Assembly (NCBI RefSeq): GCF_900496995.4
Contig: NC_044009.1
Span: forward strand, 10,076,001 to 10,140,000
Length of the DNA: 64,000 nt
Reading direction: 5' to 3'
Source: Aquila chrysaetos chrysaetos
Taxonomy: Eukaryota > Chordata > Aves > Accipitriformes > Accipitridae
This document shows positions 52,601 to 64,000 of the stretch, piece by piece. Numbering within the stretch: position 1 is the stretch's first letter; every line of letters begins with the position of its first letter. A model generated the notes under the pieces. It did no database searches, had not been told where the DNA came from, and saw only the letters and a list, made by a program, of their open reading frames with translations. The position numbers and the translations under genes were made by a program.

Positions 52601-55600
52601 GGCCCTGTTGGACGTGTGGTATTGGCTTGCGTGAAGCTTTGGTCAGGTCTGGTGTGTTCTTAGCCCAATGGTACTATTTACTAGTGGTAAAGCTGGACAC
52701 CAAGGCTCAAACTCAAGTCCTTGAAGTGCCTTCTGTTAAAGCTCTCCGAGGTTTTTGTGTGTAGCTCCTGCTGATGACTGGCAGGAGCAGTGCTTGCTCA
52801 CTGGACAGGGCGAAAGGGAAGGGGGGGACTGGCCATGGCTATTACCAGTGTGCATTATGTTAGGCTGGCTGCATCTCTTGCGCATGTCACGTCTTGGGGT
52901 TTCCATTGCGTTTGCAACCCTGGCTTGCAATTGCAGGTGATGTCATATCTCCTAATTTGTGCGCATGCTTTAATCACATCTACTGCATAACCGGGCAACT
53001 GGATTTGTAATGCTATGGAGGGGACTTTATTGAAACACAAGGACTGCTAATCTTGAATTGAATGCCAATCAGTAGGGCCTGTGGTACTTCAGTCTCTGGG
53101 GAGCCTTGCAAAGAGGAGGTATTCAAATGAAAACCACTAAAAGGACAGAGGCAGTAGGCTTCCTGGAAATGTGCAAGAGGGATGTTGGAGACTTTTCCTG
53201 TATTCATCTGTTCTGCTAGTTAGGCTTTGCACACGGCAGTAACATCTGTCTTTGCAGCAGTAAGAGGTAAGTAGCCACGTGCTTCACAGCAGCAATGGTC
53301 TTGTCACCCTCTGTGTGCGGTGAAGAGCCTGCGAGGATGGTGGGTGTTCCCTCCAACCCACAGTTCCTGTCACTCTTCTTTGTCTCCTGAAGCTGCAGGC
53401 ACCTACAGCTGGGGATGGGGCCAGGGAGATTACCAGGGGCACAGCTAAGCACCACCAAAGTGGAATTTTTTTCTTTCTTTCCTGATCCCAGTCCCAAATA
53501 GATTAATGCAGTAATTCTGCCATTTGGCTATTTTAGCATAAAGCTGTCACTGTGTTTCTAGTGCAATTTAAAAACTGAAATGAAAGTGTTAAGAATCTGA
53601 CCTTGCACAGTTGCCTTTAATACAATTCTATGACAGACCTGCTGGAATCGAGAGGAGCTGATTAAAATATTTCAGGGGTACAAGTTAGGCTTTGGGCTTT
53701 TTTGTCCCTTCTGCCTGTAGCGTTCTTGTAACTGGCTGAAAGGTGCTAAATCTTCCCAGTCTGTTTTGAAGTTATTAGTCTGTACTTACCTTCTTTTCTC
53801 CTGTGCTTCCTGCTGGCCTTCAGGTCTGTCATGAAATTAATTGGTGAGGGAAAAAGAAAAGGGAAAGACATTTGTCCTGTGCATGTGGCAGGAGTTTGCT
53901 GGCAGTGCTATCTCAGGTAAAGTACAGAAATGTCACACAAAGCCTTCTGTAAGATACAAGGCATCTGCTCCATGTTTCTTGCTTCAAGATAGGGTGTGCA
54001 GGTTTTGTCTGGAAAATAAGACCTATGGCCAAGACTGGCTACTGTAGCACACTGGCGGGGAGAGGAGAGATTATGGTTAAACAAGAAAACAGGGCAAGAA
54101 TATAGTAGACAATATAAATGCTGACTCTGCTGGTCTGGAAAAAGGGTAACCTGAGCCCACGTGGCTGGGAAGCAACTGTTTGGAGGCTGAGTGGAAAGCA
54201 GAGGCAGCAATCAGTTGGAAAGGGCAGGGACTGATTGGATTAACTAGGGTGGCATTGAAAGGCAAAATTCATCACCAGTGATTCATGCACTACCTGAAAG
54301 AAAATAAGGTGGGGCAAGCCTTTTTTTCATCCTCTTTGTTGTTTAGTCTTGCCCAGGATCAGGCACAGGGGGGTTCACTGGAAGAGGCTTGAACCTTCTT
54401 CCTGCCCCTTTGTCCCAGCAAAGGATGTGTCTGGTTAACCTCCCAGCATGGCCGGTCCTGGAGCCTGGAGCTTTGCTCTTCTGGGCTTGGGCATGTGATC
54501 ATGGGAAGCCAGAGCAACTCGTTCAGCACATCAGGGAGAGCCGAGCTGAGAGAGGAGAGTTGTCCTATAGCAAGCTTTGACCTAGGGAAGGGAAGCCTCC
54601 TGCCACATCCCCCCTTCCTCCCCTGCCCTCCTGTGGTGTGCCATACCAGTCATGCAAGCTGCTGTGATAATAGATTTCCACCCTACAGTGTGTGGCAGGA
54701 TTTCTGCAGTAGTTCAGGTCTGGTTAAACGCTATGGCCGGTTTGTCACGGTGATGGTGTGTAACCTGCTATCTTGCTCAGTCTCTCCACCACCAAGCTGG
54801 AGGCAGAGAATGCCCTTCAGTTTCACTGTGTCTGTGCTCCTGCTCTTGGCTAGCTTAATTAATCACAAACTCCTAGTGTTACGTGGGGTTACATAGGATG
54901 GGATTTCAGCCTATCCCACAGAGGGTTGGAAGGAGTAGAAGGCTGCCCAAGGTAGCTAACAGAGCGGTGGTCCCTGTGGTGAAGCCTTTAAATGCACCTC
55001 TGATGCTTGGTCTCTGCATGCTGCAAGGTCTTGGATCATGTGGTCTTCTGCCCAAACCCTCCTTCTCACCTCACACCCGTTCCTAAAGCAGACTAGAGCT
55101 TTTAGTCCTCTCCTGTGTTTCTCTTCCCATTCTGTTTTCTGTTCATTGGCTTATTCCAAAATTCAAGCTGTGTCTGTTTATTCCTTGTAAAATTCCCACG
55201 TGCACATCTGAAGGGAAGTTTCTGTCACTCCTCTCTGGGTATGTGCTCTGGGCCAGACTGGGCAGTGGGGTGGCTGATGCAGTATCACTGATTTTATGTG
55301 TATCTGATGCTTTCTATGTATGTGTCTGGGACCAGTTATGAATTTGCTGTTTGCAAACACACAACACGTAACTTACAAGACCCTGTCAGTCAGGCCACAG
55401 ATGTAGACCTGTGTGTGTCACCAAATGTTATGCATATCTGCTGTATTTTTCTTCTTGCATCATTGGCATTTTGTTTCCTGCTGTTCTTTTTCCTGAGGTC
55501 CTTGTGGGCGAAAGTTTAGTGACCTTCTGGTCAGCAAGAGACAAGGAGGTTGGACCTCCCGTTAGAGTACCGAGGTGTTGACGTGCCAGAAGGAAGGAGC

Positions 55601-57449
55601 CTATATCGCTATAGCAGCGGGTGCTGGGATCCCATGTAACTTTGAAACCTTTGCACACAAGATACTCAGCTAGCATGCAGTAGGGCTGCATCAAGTGCTG
55701 CTTGGCTCATGCAGGAGGGCATCTTTCTGGCTGGCTGCTTTCTTCACGTCAGCTGCTCTCCAAGAGCCAGTGCGGACACTTTCTTTCTTGTCATCTGTAT
55801 CTGAAAACTACTGCATCCTTGGTGTGCTTGCACAGCCTCTTACCGCCAGCTTCCTGGCACAGCCTTGAGCTGATAGTCTTGAATTTTGTAGTCTTGGTGG
55901 CCTGATCTCTTACCAAGATCTCCCTTCTGTGTATTGAGATGGAGGTGTTGACATCCCAGTACCCCTAGAGAGTGAGTAGGAAAGGAAGGGAGTACTGTGG
56001 AGATGGTGGAAAGCTCATTCATGGGACAGTTACAGGACCATAGGAGGAAAGGAGAGGCATTTGTGCCATGAGAGGCTAAACTATTCAGCTGTTACTAAAG
56101 TAATCTGTGGGGAAGAAGAGAGGGAGGAGATCTTGTAGCAGTGTTCATCGCAAGTGTTCAACAGATGGATGTGGGAGATACGGTCAGGGTTCACCCCAAA
56201 AGCTCTTTATTCAGAGCATACATCCAGGTTGCCCTGTTAGGAGTCCTCTGCCAGCTGCTCCCCTCCCTTACCTCCTCCTGTCTAACAACATGGCTCTTCT
56301 GGAGTCAAACCTGAGGTAGGGTCTGAGTCTGGCTGTGAAATCAAGCCATGGTGTCATGCCAGGTCCTGCCTCTGGTCGCCTTCCTTCTCCCATGCCACAT
56401 GTTGCCTTATTTCCCAGTGGAGCTGTGGCAGCTGCCTTTTGGCTGTTTGTTCTTCTAATTAGGTCCTCAGGAAGAGGCAGAACCCAGCTGAGAAATCTGT
56501 AGCTAGAAACATTTAAAGCAGCAGGTGAAAGTGGGGAGGAAGGAAGATTCTTCAGGCTGTTGATGAGTTGGTGTTAAAGCAGGTCAAAACCTGCTGGTTT
56601 GATGTTGACCCCTGTCAACCTGTTCCTGAAGCTACTTCTGTTTTGTACTTCCAGGCTGCTATCAGGGTGGGAATTGGTGGTGGGATGCTTGATTAGGAGA
56701 TTTGTTTCTTCCCCTCCTTGTCTGATGGCGAGAAGTATGCATTTCTGTGGTTGCTGTGGGTGGGAGAGCTGGGCCTGCAAGGTGACGGATGGGGTGGGTC
56801 ACCCTGACTTCTGGACAGAGAGCTGGGTCATCTGCCCTCAGCAATGCAGATGCTAGACACAGGACTTCTTGGCCCTTTGAAGCAGCACTGTTATGCATTT
56901 TTGTTGCTTGGTTTGAACAAAACTAGAAGAATCTTGAAATTGGGATGTATTTCAGGATCCAGCTCGGTCTCGCTGCTTATTCTATCCCAAACTGTCAACA
57001 GGACTTTCACACCTGGGCTCCTGGCAGCATGCAGAGAGCAGAGGAGAGGACTGCACTCTGCATTAGAACAGATTTATCCTGTGTCGTGGCAGTTCAGCTA
57101 ATCTACTTAGAGTAAGTTAGGCACAAGGCAGTAGTATTCCCGGATTGCAGTCCTTCATCCCTTTGTTATGTTTTTTAGCTTGAGTTTAGTAGATCATTGA
57201 GGGTTTTCTGGTCTGGGGTCAGTAAAGGAAACTTTAAACCAAAAAAATCTCCATTAATCAAACTCTGAAATTGTACTTGATTTCCAGCGTCCTGCCCACT
57301 GCTGGAATTACCAAGTTAGATCCTTAGGCAAGAGACATGAGGCAATGATTTTCAGGTTTATCTTGTTTCAAGGGCTTGGTCAGTGATGTCACTGCTGAAC
57401 ATCTTACTGTGACAAGATCTCTCCCACCTTCCCACATAGCTTGGCATAT

Positions 57450-57560
57450 GAGCGGGTGTACTGGGTCAGAACAAAAGGATAGCCAAATTGGGCAATCCCA
57501 TCTTTTGACAGCAGCCAGCAGGGAAAAGCTGGGGAATATAGCAGTACTTTCCTCAAAATG
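57450..57560 (+). mobile_element. Possible ancient interspersed repeat remnant
   Basis: 'actgggtcagaacaaaagg … gggcaatcccatcttttgacagcagccagcagg' recalls an old amniote repeat motif ('gggtcagaccaaaggtcca … cagtatcctgtcttc … cagtggcca'). The match is partial and from memory. Boundaries are uncertain. Confidence 0.3.
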
Positions 57561-60500
57561 CTTAGCTGGGCATTTAAAACTTCCAGTGCCTAATAACTAT
57601 TACGAAAAACAAATGACTTAGCTGAAGAAGTAGAAGGCTGTAGCTACTGCCAGTGCCAAATCCTGTGAGCCCCCCTGTTCCTCCAGCCCGGAGAGGTTCT
57701 GCAGACATTCCCTCTGCTCTTGCTTGTGAGCCCATACGGGCGACCTGGAGTGCTCGTGTGCTCATTCATGTCAGGCTGGAATAAAGACAACAGTTGGCCT
57801 AGAGATGTGTTGCTGCTGAGAAATTTTAACTTCTGTCTAAAATAGATTATGGGCACTTTAGACTTCGGGGCTGAAGTCTGAAAGATCAGTCCAGCTGTCT
57901 CACCTTGCTGCTGCTGAAGATGAGGAGGCCTGCTTCTTCCTCCCCCTGCTCCTGACCATGTGTCTTCCTGGCCTGATGCTGACTTGATTTGGTTCAGCTC
58001 ACTAAACTAGCAGAAAACTAACCTGGGTGGACATGAGTTAGGTTTTTCTGTTTGAGGTGCACACCAGAGCTGGGATAGGAGTGTGTGTGTGAGGCACGGC
58101 GGAAGGCTGCTGCTGTTGCAGCAACAAGCCCTTGGGTAAGCTAAGCTTAAGCTAAGCTCTTGTTTGCCTGCACCCTGAGCTGCTCTCTGCTGGAGTCTGC
58201 CTGCTGTTGTCTCTGTGCCAAGTTTCCAAATGTCATGTGTTGATAATGCCACTGGTATCGATAGTGCTGCACATTGCATGTCGATCTTTCCAGAGGAAAC
58301 AGCCCTGTCTCTGTGTCATTAACAGAGAAGTCGATTACAATTGATTTTTTTTTTTCTCTAGTTCCATTAGAGACGAGCAATCCAATATTGTATTCAGTAT
58401 TCCCTGGAGCAGGTCAGCTGCTTCCAGACCTCTTCCCTGCTCCCCAAACCATCCCTGAGCATCTTGCCAGCATCACAGCAGAATCTGAGAAGTGTGTCTG
58501 CACAGGCAGTCCCCTCTTCTTCATAGACTTGGACCCGGGCAGGAAGCCATGCTGGAGAATTAACTTAGCTCTCTTCTATTTGTATTAGAAGGAAGTTACT
58601 CCGATTTTTAACATGCATGTGAGGCCCTTGTGCAGAAGCAACTGCTCTTGCTGTGCTGATGGATGTTTGCTGATGGATGGGAGCAATCCCTTTAACAGTA
58701 GGTGTGGTGTTGGCATACAGAGACCTTGGAGTGGCGTGCTGGAAACTGCCTGTACAGGCATGTAGTGGAAGAGGCTGCTAGTGTGCCAAGGAAGCAGATT
58801 TACTGAACGGAGAGTTTATTAAATCAAGTCAAGGCTCCTCTGATGCATAGTCTAGCAGAGGCTGAGGACTGCATACCTTAGGTGTAGCTGGCTACATTTC
58901 AGGCTTTTTGTCTGTTGCCTGACATGTTTTTCTGGAATATGTATTTTGGTGGAATCCCAGTTTGATTATAAATGCTGAAGCACTGTTTCTGCTTAATGGA
59001 AGGTCTTTTGGGGTGGGAAAGCAGAGGAGTGATGTTTCAGCTTCCTTGTCACACCTCTGCCACTGTGCTCTGAACTTAAAGGCAGACCGAGCCTGAGGTT
59101 ATACAGCTCCCTGGACCATGGTGGCAAGATGGTCCTTCGTACTGATCGAGCATCCCCTCTGCTTTCTGAGCATGCTCTCTTGCTGAAAAGGCATCCTGAG
59201 ATAGCTGCTTGCCATGACAGTGTTAAAGGTATGCATTCAGTCAGGGCCATCCAGTGAATCCTTTTCCTTGGGGCTAAATTGGGTCACAGGCTCAGGGTTC
59301 TGCACAACTGGAAGACAATGCACACTTCAGATACTAATTCAGCAAATCTCCGAAGGAGAGGCAGGGAAGTCATTAGCTGGGAAGAATACTTTTGTGGATC
59401 TTCAAGAGTTTTCCTGAGTTTTCACTCATTTGCTTCCTTTGTGTCCTTGTATTTCTGGACACTTGTGAAGCATGGAGAGCTTCAGGAATAAATTTTAGGC
59501 AGTCTTCTAGTTCGGGCAAGTTCAAGTCCTTGTTGCCATTGGAATAGTGGCTGCCACAGGGAATGGTGGGATGCAGAGACCAGGCTTGGGTCAGCTGTCC
59601 TGCTTAAAAAGTAACAGGTTCAGATTTTTCTGCAAAGCAGTGATTGGCATGAGCACAGTTATTTCTGAAAGGCAAGATGCTGGGGTGAAGTGCTTGATGC
59701 CCCTCTAGTGAACCAGAGACTGAGGAAGTAATGGTGGGGGAAATCCTCTCCTCTCCCAGCTTTTCTCTGCCTTCTTCTGTGCCTCTGAATGCTTATTCCT
59801 TCTCCTCTGATAAAAGGAGAGGATAAAACTTGCCCAATCTGTGCCTCATGTGCTCCATGATGAAGAGAACACTGAGTAGCCTCCTCAGGTCACCAGGCTG
59901 GGAACTGAAATGGTCCTCGTGCTTTCCTGAAAGCATCTCTTCCCCCCACCGTCTGCCCAGGTGGGCTTTCTGTGAGCTTCGGTTTTGCTGTGGCATCAAT
60001 TGCCTTGCAGCCCTGCACCTGTCTGTTGGAAGACAAATCTCTCTGTACGCTTAATGGTGTCATGTGGATATCCAGCTTCCCTTAATGCCCTTGTTTCTGC
60101 CCCTTCCCTAGCAGTTCCTGGTTCCCCCCTCTTTCTCTCTGTGCAAGAGCTTCATCCTTATCTTCCTGTCATTTGAACCTATCATTTCAGCCAGTTTTTA
60201 CATTCTCCTCTTGACCTTCATGGCTCAGTTCTTCCTCCTTCACTGTGAAGACATCTGTGATGTGATTTGTTATCTCCACTCTGCGTGTGCTGCTGAAATT
60301 CCTGTACAAGTCCCACTTACTGCTGTTCTTGTGATGGTTTTGTTTTTACCCTGAAGTTATGTATCTGCATTTTCTACTCAGTTCAGTTTCTGGCTGACAT
60401 TGTTGTATTGCCTGGAAATATAATTAAGTATTGATCACAGTGCACTCAGCAGTCAAATTAGTTAATATTTTAATTATGTGTAACAGTATGTCATTCCAGT

Positions 60501-61439
60501 AATATTTGTTACCTACCAGCTTAAGTAGCATTGTGTGTATGTGTTCAAGAGGAAGGGGATAGAGAGACCTTGGAGTGGCATGGTGTGTTTGCTTTCATTT
60601 TTGCCTTTTAATAGTTGTGAGTCCCTTGGCTAGTGGTGGTCTGGGCATTGCTACTTTGCTGGTACTATTTTTTCTTGCCTATTCCTGCTTGTTATTCTCT
60701 GCTGGTCATAAATTTCCAGGAGATGCCCTATGCCGCCTCAGTGATTACTGCTAAATCCTCTTGTTTGTTGGAAGCCAGGCTGGAGTGCTTCCAGTCAACA
60801 TCTCACCCTTGGGGGGCTTCCTGGAAATTGCCAGCATCTCCCTTACTCAGGCAGAGTGAGTATCTGTCAATGGTTGACCTGATTCAGGAGCTGAGTGGCT
60901 GCTTGCTGGAAGATGCCTTCCTCTGCCAGGTCTCCATATCATAGAGAGTGCAAATAAATGCCACTTGTCCCCTTTGCTGCCTGGTGGTGTCCCTTGCTCT
61001 GACTCTTGTGCCTCCCTTAGACCTGCAGAGAGCCTACAGAGAGCCATTGTGGTTACATGGCTTAAGAAGTACAGATGGAAAAAAAAATATTTCTCTGCTG
61101 TGAAGTCTTGCTGCCAGTTCACATTGGATTCTGTCCATCAAAAATCTTGGAAAACCTCTGGTCAGAGGCAGCCTTTAATATGAGCTGTGTGCTTAACCTG
61201 AAACGGTGTCCCTGCTGGCTTCCCTAGTGCTACAACTAGCATAAAAATGTCACGTAGCCTGACCTCGGTGAATGTGGTGGGGGGTACAGAGCTTTCTTCT
61301 TTGTGTCCCTCCTGCTCAGTTACTGCAGTGTCTGTGATGAGCTAAACCCTACTTTATTATGAAGGTTTTAAGGTATTTGGGGATTTAAACACTGGGCTAG
61401 CCAATTATGTGGCTGTTCAAGTTAGCCCAGCTGCAGTGT

Positions 61440-61718
61440 AGCAGGACCTTGCACTTGGCCTTGTGGAGCTTCATGAGGTTCGCGTGGGCCCATTCCTCCA
61501 GGTTGTCCAGGTCCCTCCAGATGGCATTCTTTCCCTCATGTGAATCAACTGCATCACTCAGCTTGGTGTCATCCACAGACTTGCTGAGGGTGCACTCAAT
61601 CCCATTGTCTATGTTATTAATAAAGGTATTGAACAGTATCGGTCCCAATAGGGACCCCTGAGGGATGCTGCTTGTTACTGATCTCGATTTGTAGACTGAG
61701 TACCCAGTCTCAGCCAAA
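61440..61718 (-). mobile_element. CR1 LINE fragment: reverse-transcriptase part of ORF2
   Basis: On the minus strand a frame encodes the hallmark non-LTR reverse-transcriptase stretch IPQGSLLGPILFNTFI, then IECTLSKSVDDTKL and WAHANLMKLHKAKCKV, all recognisable CR1 ORF2 landmarks. The catalytic-site context that is normally FADD reads SVDD, the element is cut off at both ends, and no tail follows. It is a dead, internally truncated copy that keeps about 90 codons open by chance or moderate age. It should not be taken for a host gene. Confidence 0.9.
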
Positions 61719-64000
61719 CTAGAGGGTCTGAACAAGCCTGCAAGAAGTATTTTCAAATACTTAAGTCACATTGTCCTAAAATAGAGTGGATGGACTGTAG
61801 AGTTGAAGACCATGGTTCTTGTGGTACATCTTGCTCTGTATGGAGTGGCCAGAGCTGTGACTTGACTTGTGGGACATGAATGTAGGGAGGACATTTAGGT
61901 TCAAAGCCTGGAAATAGCCATAAATGAAAACTAAGCTTGTATGCTGCTTGGGGAAGGGTGAGAGGATCTGTCATTAGCAATATCATTTATAAAATGGTTT
62001 TCTGTGTAATTTTCCCCTTTTGGAGAAATGCTGTTGCTGACTCAGGCAATGTCAGAGTGAGGTTTGCCTGCGTAATGCTGTCTCTGGTTTTGTACCTGTT
62101 TTCCAGTTACATCTTGCACTCTTTGTAAAGCACGCAACTTTAAAAATTTTTTTTACCCTAGTAGCATAGATATAACAACCTCTCTCTGTTTTAAGGCATC
62201 TGATAGAGTGGTCCTGCAGGATGTCTGGTTACTGCGGGACAGTCTTAGGGGTGTTTTTTTGCTATAGAGTGGTTCCTAATTTGCATTTTCTAATGAAAAG
62301 CTCCCTAGAAATCCATTTGTATCCCTGAATTGTTTGTGAGGAAAATCCAAAGAAAATTGGGGAAAAAATTTTGAAATAATTTCATTTTGCAACATTGTGG
62401 TTTTTCAAAACAAAGTAAAAAAACATTAAAACAAAAGGATTTTGATGGAGATAGTTTTGTAATCTCTGTTAACGTATCCTTAAATTCTAAAGTAGTTCGA
62501 ATTTGGAATCTGCAGGCTTTCCCAGGTCAGAGGAAGCATCTGCCATCCATCATTAGTGTTTTAGCAAAAATCACGATGAGGTGTGATGTTCTTCTGCATG
62601 GTGAGAGGACAGCACTCAGAGGCTAGCCAAAGGGCAGTCTGCTTTACTGAAGACTCTACAGACTAGCTGCAAACTCTTGCATCCCAGGGATGCCAGCACT
62701 GTCGCCATTACTTACTGCCACCTTTCCATGCAAAGCTTGTTCTGACAGCCTGGGTTTACTGTGCACTTCTTCAGGAAGTAGAAGGGATCATGGAGAAGGG
62801 ACAGAGCAGCGCTTTTGGCCTGTGCGAGGGTCATAAGCTGCATGTTACTGGAGAAACATCTCTTTCTGCACCTTCATGTGTATTTGCATCAAAATAGATG
62901 CAACAGAAGAGTTGAAGGTGCAGCCTTGTCTTTGGGTTTAGATAATATTTAGCTGTGTGACTGTTTTATTAGAGTCTCTTCTTTGCCACTCTTACTGGCA
63001 GGTAAAGTGTACGCTGCCTTCACTCAGCAGTACCAGAAGGGCTGAGCCCTGGGATTCCTCCTGCCTCTTTTCTTCCATCTCCATCTGAGGAAAGGTCCAG
63101 CTGCAACTCTTCCTACTGACTGCGTGCTTGCCTTGTCAGTTGGTTAAGGCAAAGGTTCCTGCAGGCACTTGTTTCACCGAGGCACATGGTGAATGCAGTC
63201 CGGTTGCCCGTCCTTCCCCGTTTCAGTTGAAAGAAATAATTTCAGATGATACTGTCTGTCTGAATCTCTCCCATGTCCTGTTTTTCCCAGTAGAGGGAGG
63301 GTAAATGGCTTTAGATGCTAAACCTGGATCGAGGGGACGAGGAAAACTCAGTGCTTCTAACAACAAACCAACAAATCCATGAAATGTATTATCTGGAGAA
63401 GTGGGAGGGAAGGTGGGGCTCTGCACTTAACACATTGTAGTGTCTGCTGTAATCCCTGAGGAACAGAAAACAACTCCACAACTCGTTCTAGGTATCATCT
63501 TGCACATCCTTCTGTGCACAGCTGGTCTGCTGCCAGTGCTGCAGTGGTACGTGACAGTGACATGTTTGCCTGTCTGCCTCAGAAGTCTCACCCTCTGTGC
63601 TTTTGCAGTTCCTCTGAACATCCTTAAATACTTATTTTGTCCCTCTCTTCCCTATTGTTGTCTGCTCTCTCTCTTTCCCCCAGCACCCCATCAGGCCACT
63701 GCTTTGGCATTGAGGAACATGCAGCATAAAATGAGGTTCTCTGTTGTGTATTTTGAGGAAAAATACCTGTAGTTAAAACACAGCTATGGTGAACATGTAA
63801 GTGTGTTCATAAATATGCGTAAACGTTGGTTATGGCTAAACCTCTCTTGTGCATGACTTGCAGGAGCTACAGAATTGTCTGAGGTGTAGGGTGGCTTCAA
63901 CTATATAAAACTGCCAAACAGTAAAATCATTTTGGATTTTGGATAAAACAGAAGTCTTTTGTATGCAGTCTCATTAAAGGAGCTCTTCAGAAACCAAGGA

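Larger units (their letters stand above)
32486..64000 (+). other. Presumed SLX9 intron 2, running off the window
   Basis: More than 31.5 kb without a recognisable coding exon on either strand. Scanning for the Lys/Arg/Glu-rich middle of SLX9 gave no match. The stretch holds two CR1 fragments, two solo LTRs, T29 tracts at 33291 and 37360, a CT repeat at 33730, and otherwise unique AT-richer sequence. A nested noncoding gene cannot be excluded. If SLX9 in fact ends otherwise, part of this would be intergenic. Confidence 0.5.

Noticed and set aside
58135-58162. TAAGCT-type tandem and palindrome
   Set aside because: Too short and isolated to indicate a functional element; probably a minor slippage product.
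58731-60580. A 17-base identical string (agagaccttggagtggc) at about 58731 and 60562
   Set aside because: A single match of this length is not very unlikely in 64 kb, and the flanks do not extend the similarity.

Overview
This window is vertebrate nuclear DNA, almost certainly from a bird. Genes are split by GT-AG introns, one promoter sits in a CpG island, and the repeats are typically avian: CR1 LINE fragments and two solo LTRs of avian endogenous-retrovirus type. I cannot name the species or order. I see no prokaryotic genes, operons or CRISPR arrays. Most long open frames are antisense shadows of exons or chance frames in GC-rich DNA.

Layout. (1) 600-11034, plus strand: a complete 15-exon kynurenine 3-monooxygenase gene (KMO, 475 aa), with a polyadenylation signal at 11058. 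(2) 12473-19827, minus strand: a complete integrin beta-2 gene (ITGB2/CD18, 773 aa), with 15 coding exons read from 19827 down to 13602 and a probable polyadenylation signal near 12473. KMO and ITGB2 converge tail to tail, with about 1.4 kb between their predicted ends. (3) About 19.8-30.2 kb: the intergenic or 5' region of ITGB2. It holds simple repeats and no protein gene I can recognise. (4) About 30.2-31.1 kb: a CpG island carrying the start of a plus-strand gene recognised as SLX9 (FAM207A), a ribosome-biogenesis factor. Exon 1 is 30460-30609 and exon 2 is 32377-32485. (5) 32486-64000: apparently SLX9 intron 2, running off the window. Within it are a CR1 3' end (37.8-38.05 kb), a solo LTR flanked by TTACC (45396-46084, plus), a related solo LTR flanked by ATGGG (49051-49614, minus) and a CR1 reverse-transcriptase fragment (61.44-61.72 kb, minus).

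The three genes do not form a pathway. KMO is a mitochondrial outer-membrane flavoenzyme of tryptophan catabolism. ITGB2 is the common beta chain of leukocyte integrins. SLX9 acts in small-subunit ribosome assembly. The order and strands of ITGB2(-) and SLX9(+) match human 21q22.3, as I recall it. KMO beside ITGB2 does not match human, where KMO is at 1q43, so this is a rearranged or lineage-specific junction worth checking. All splice junctions were read by eye, and the joined frames run without a stop. I found no clearly new biological system.
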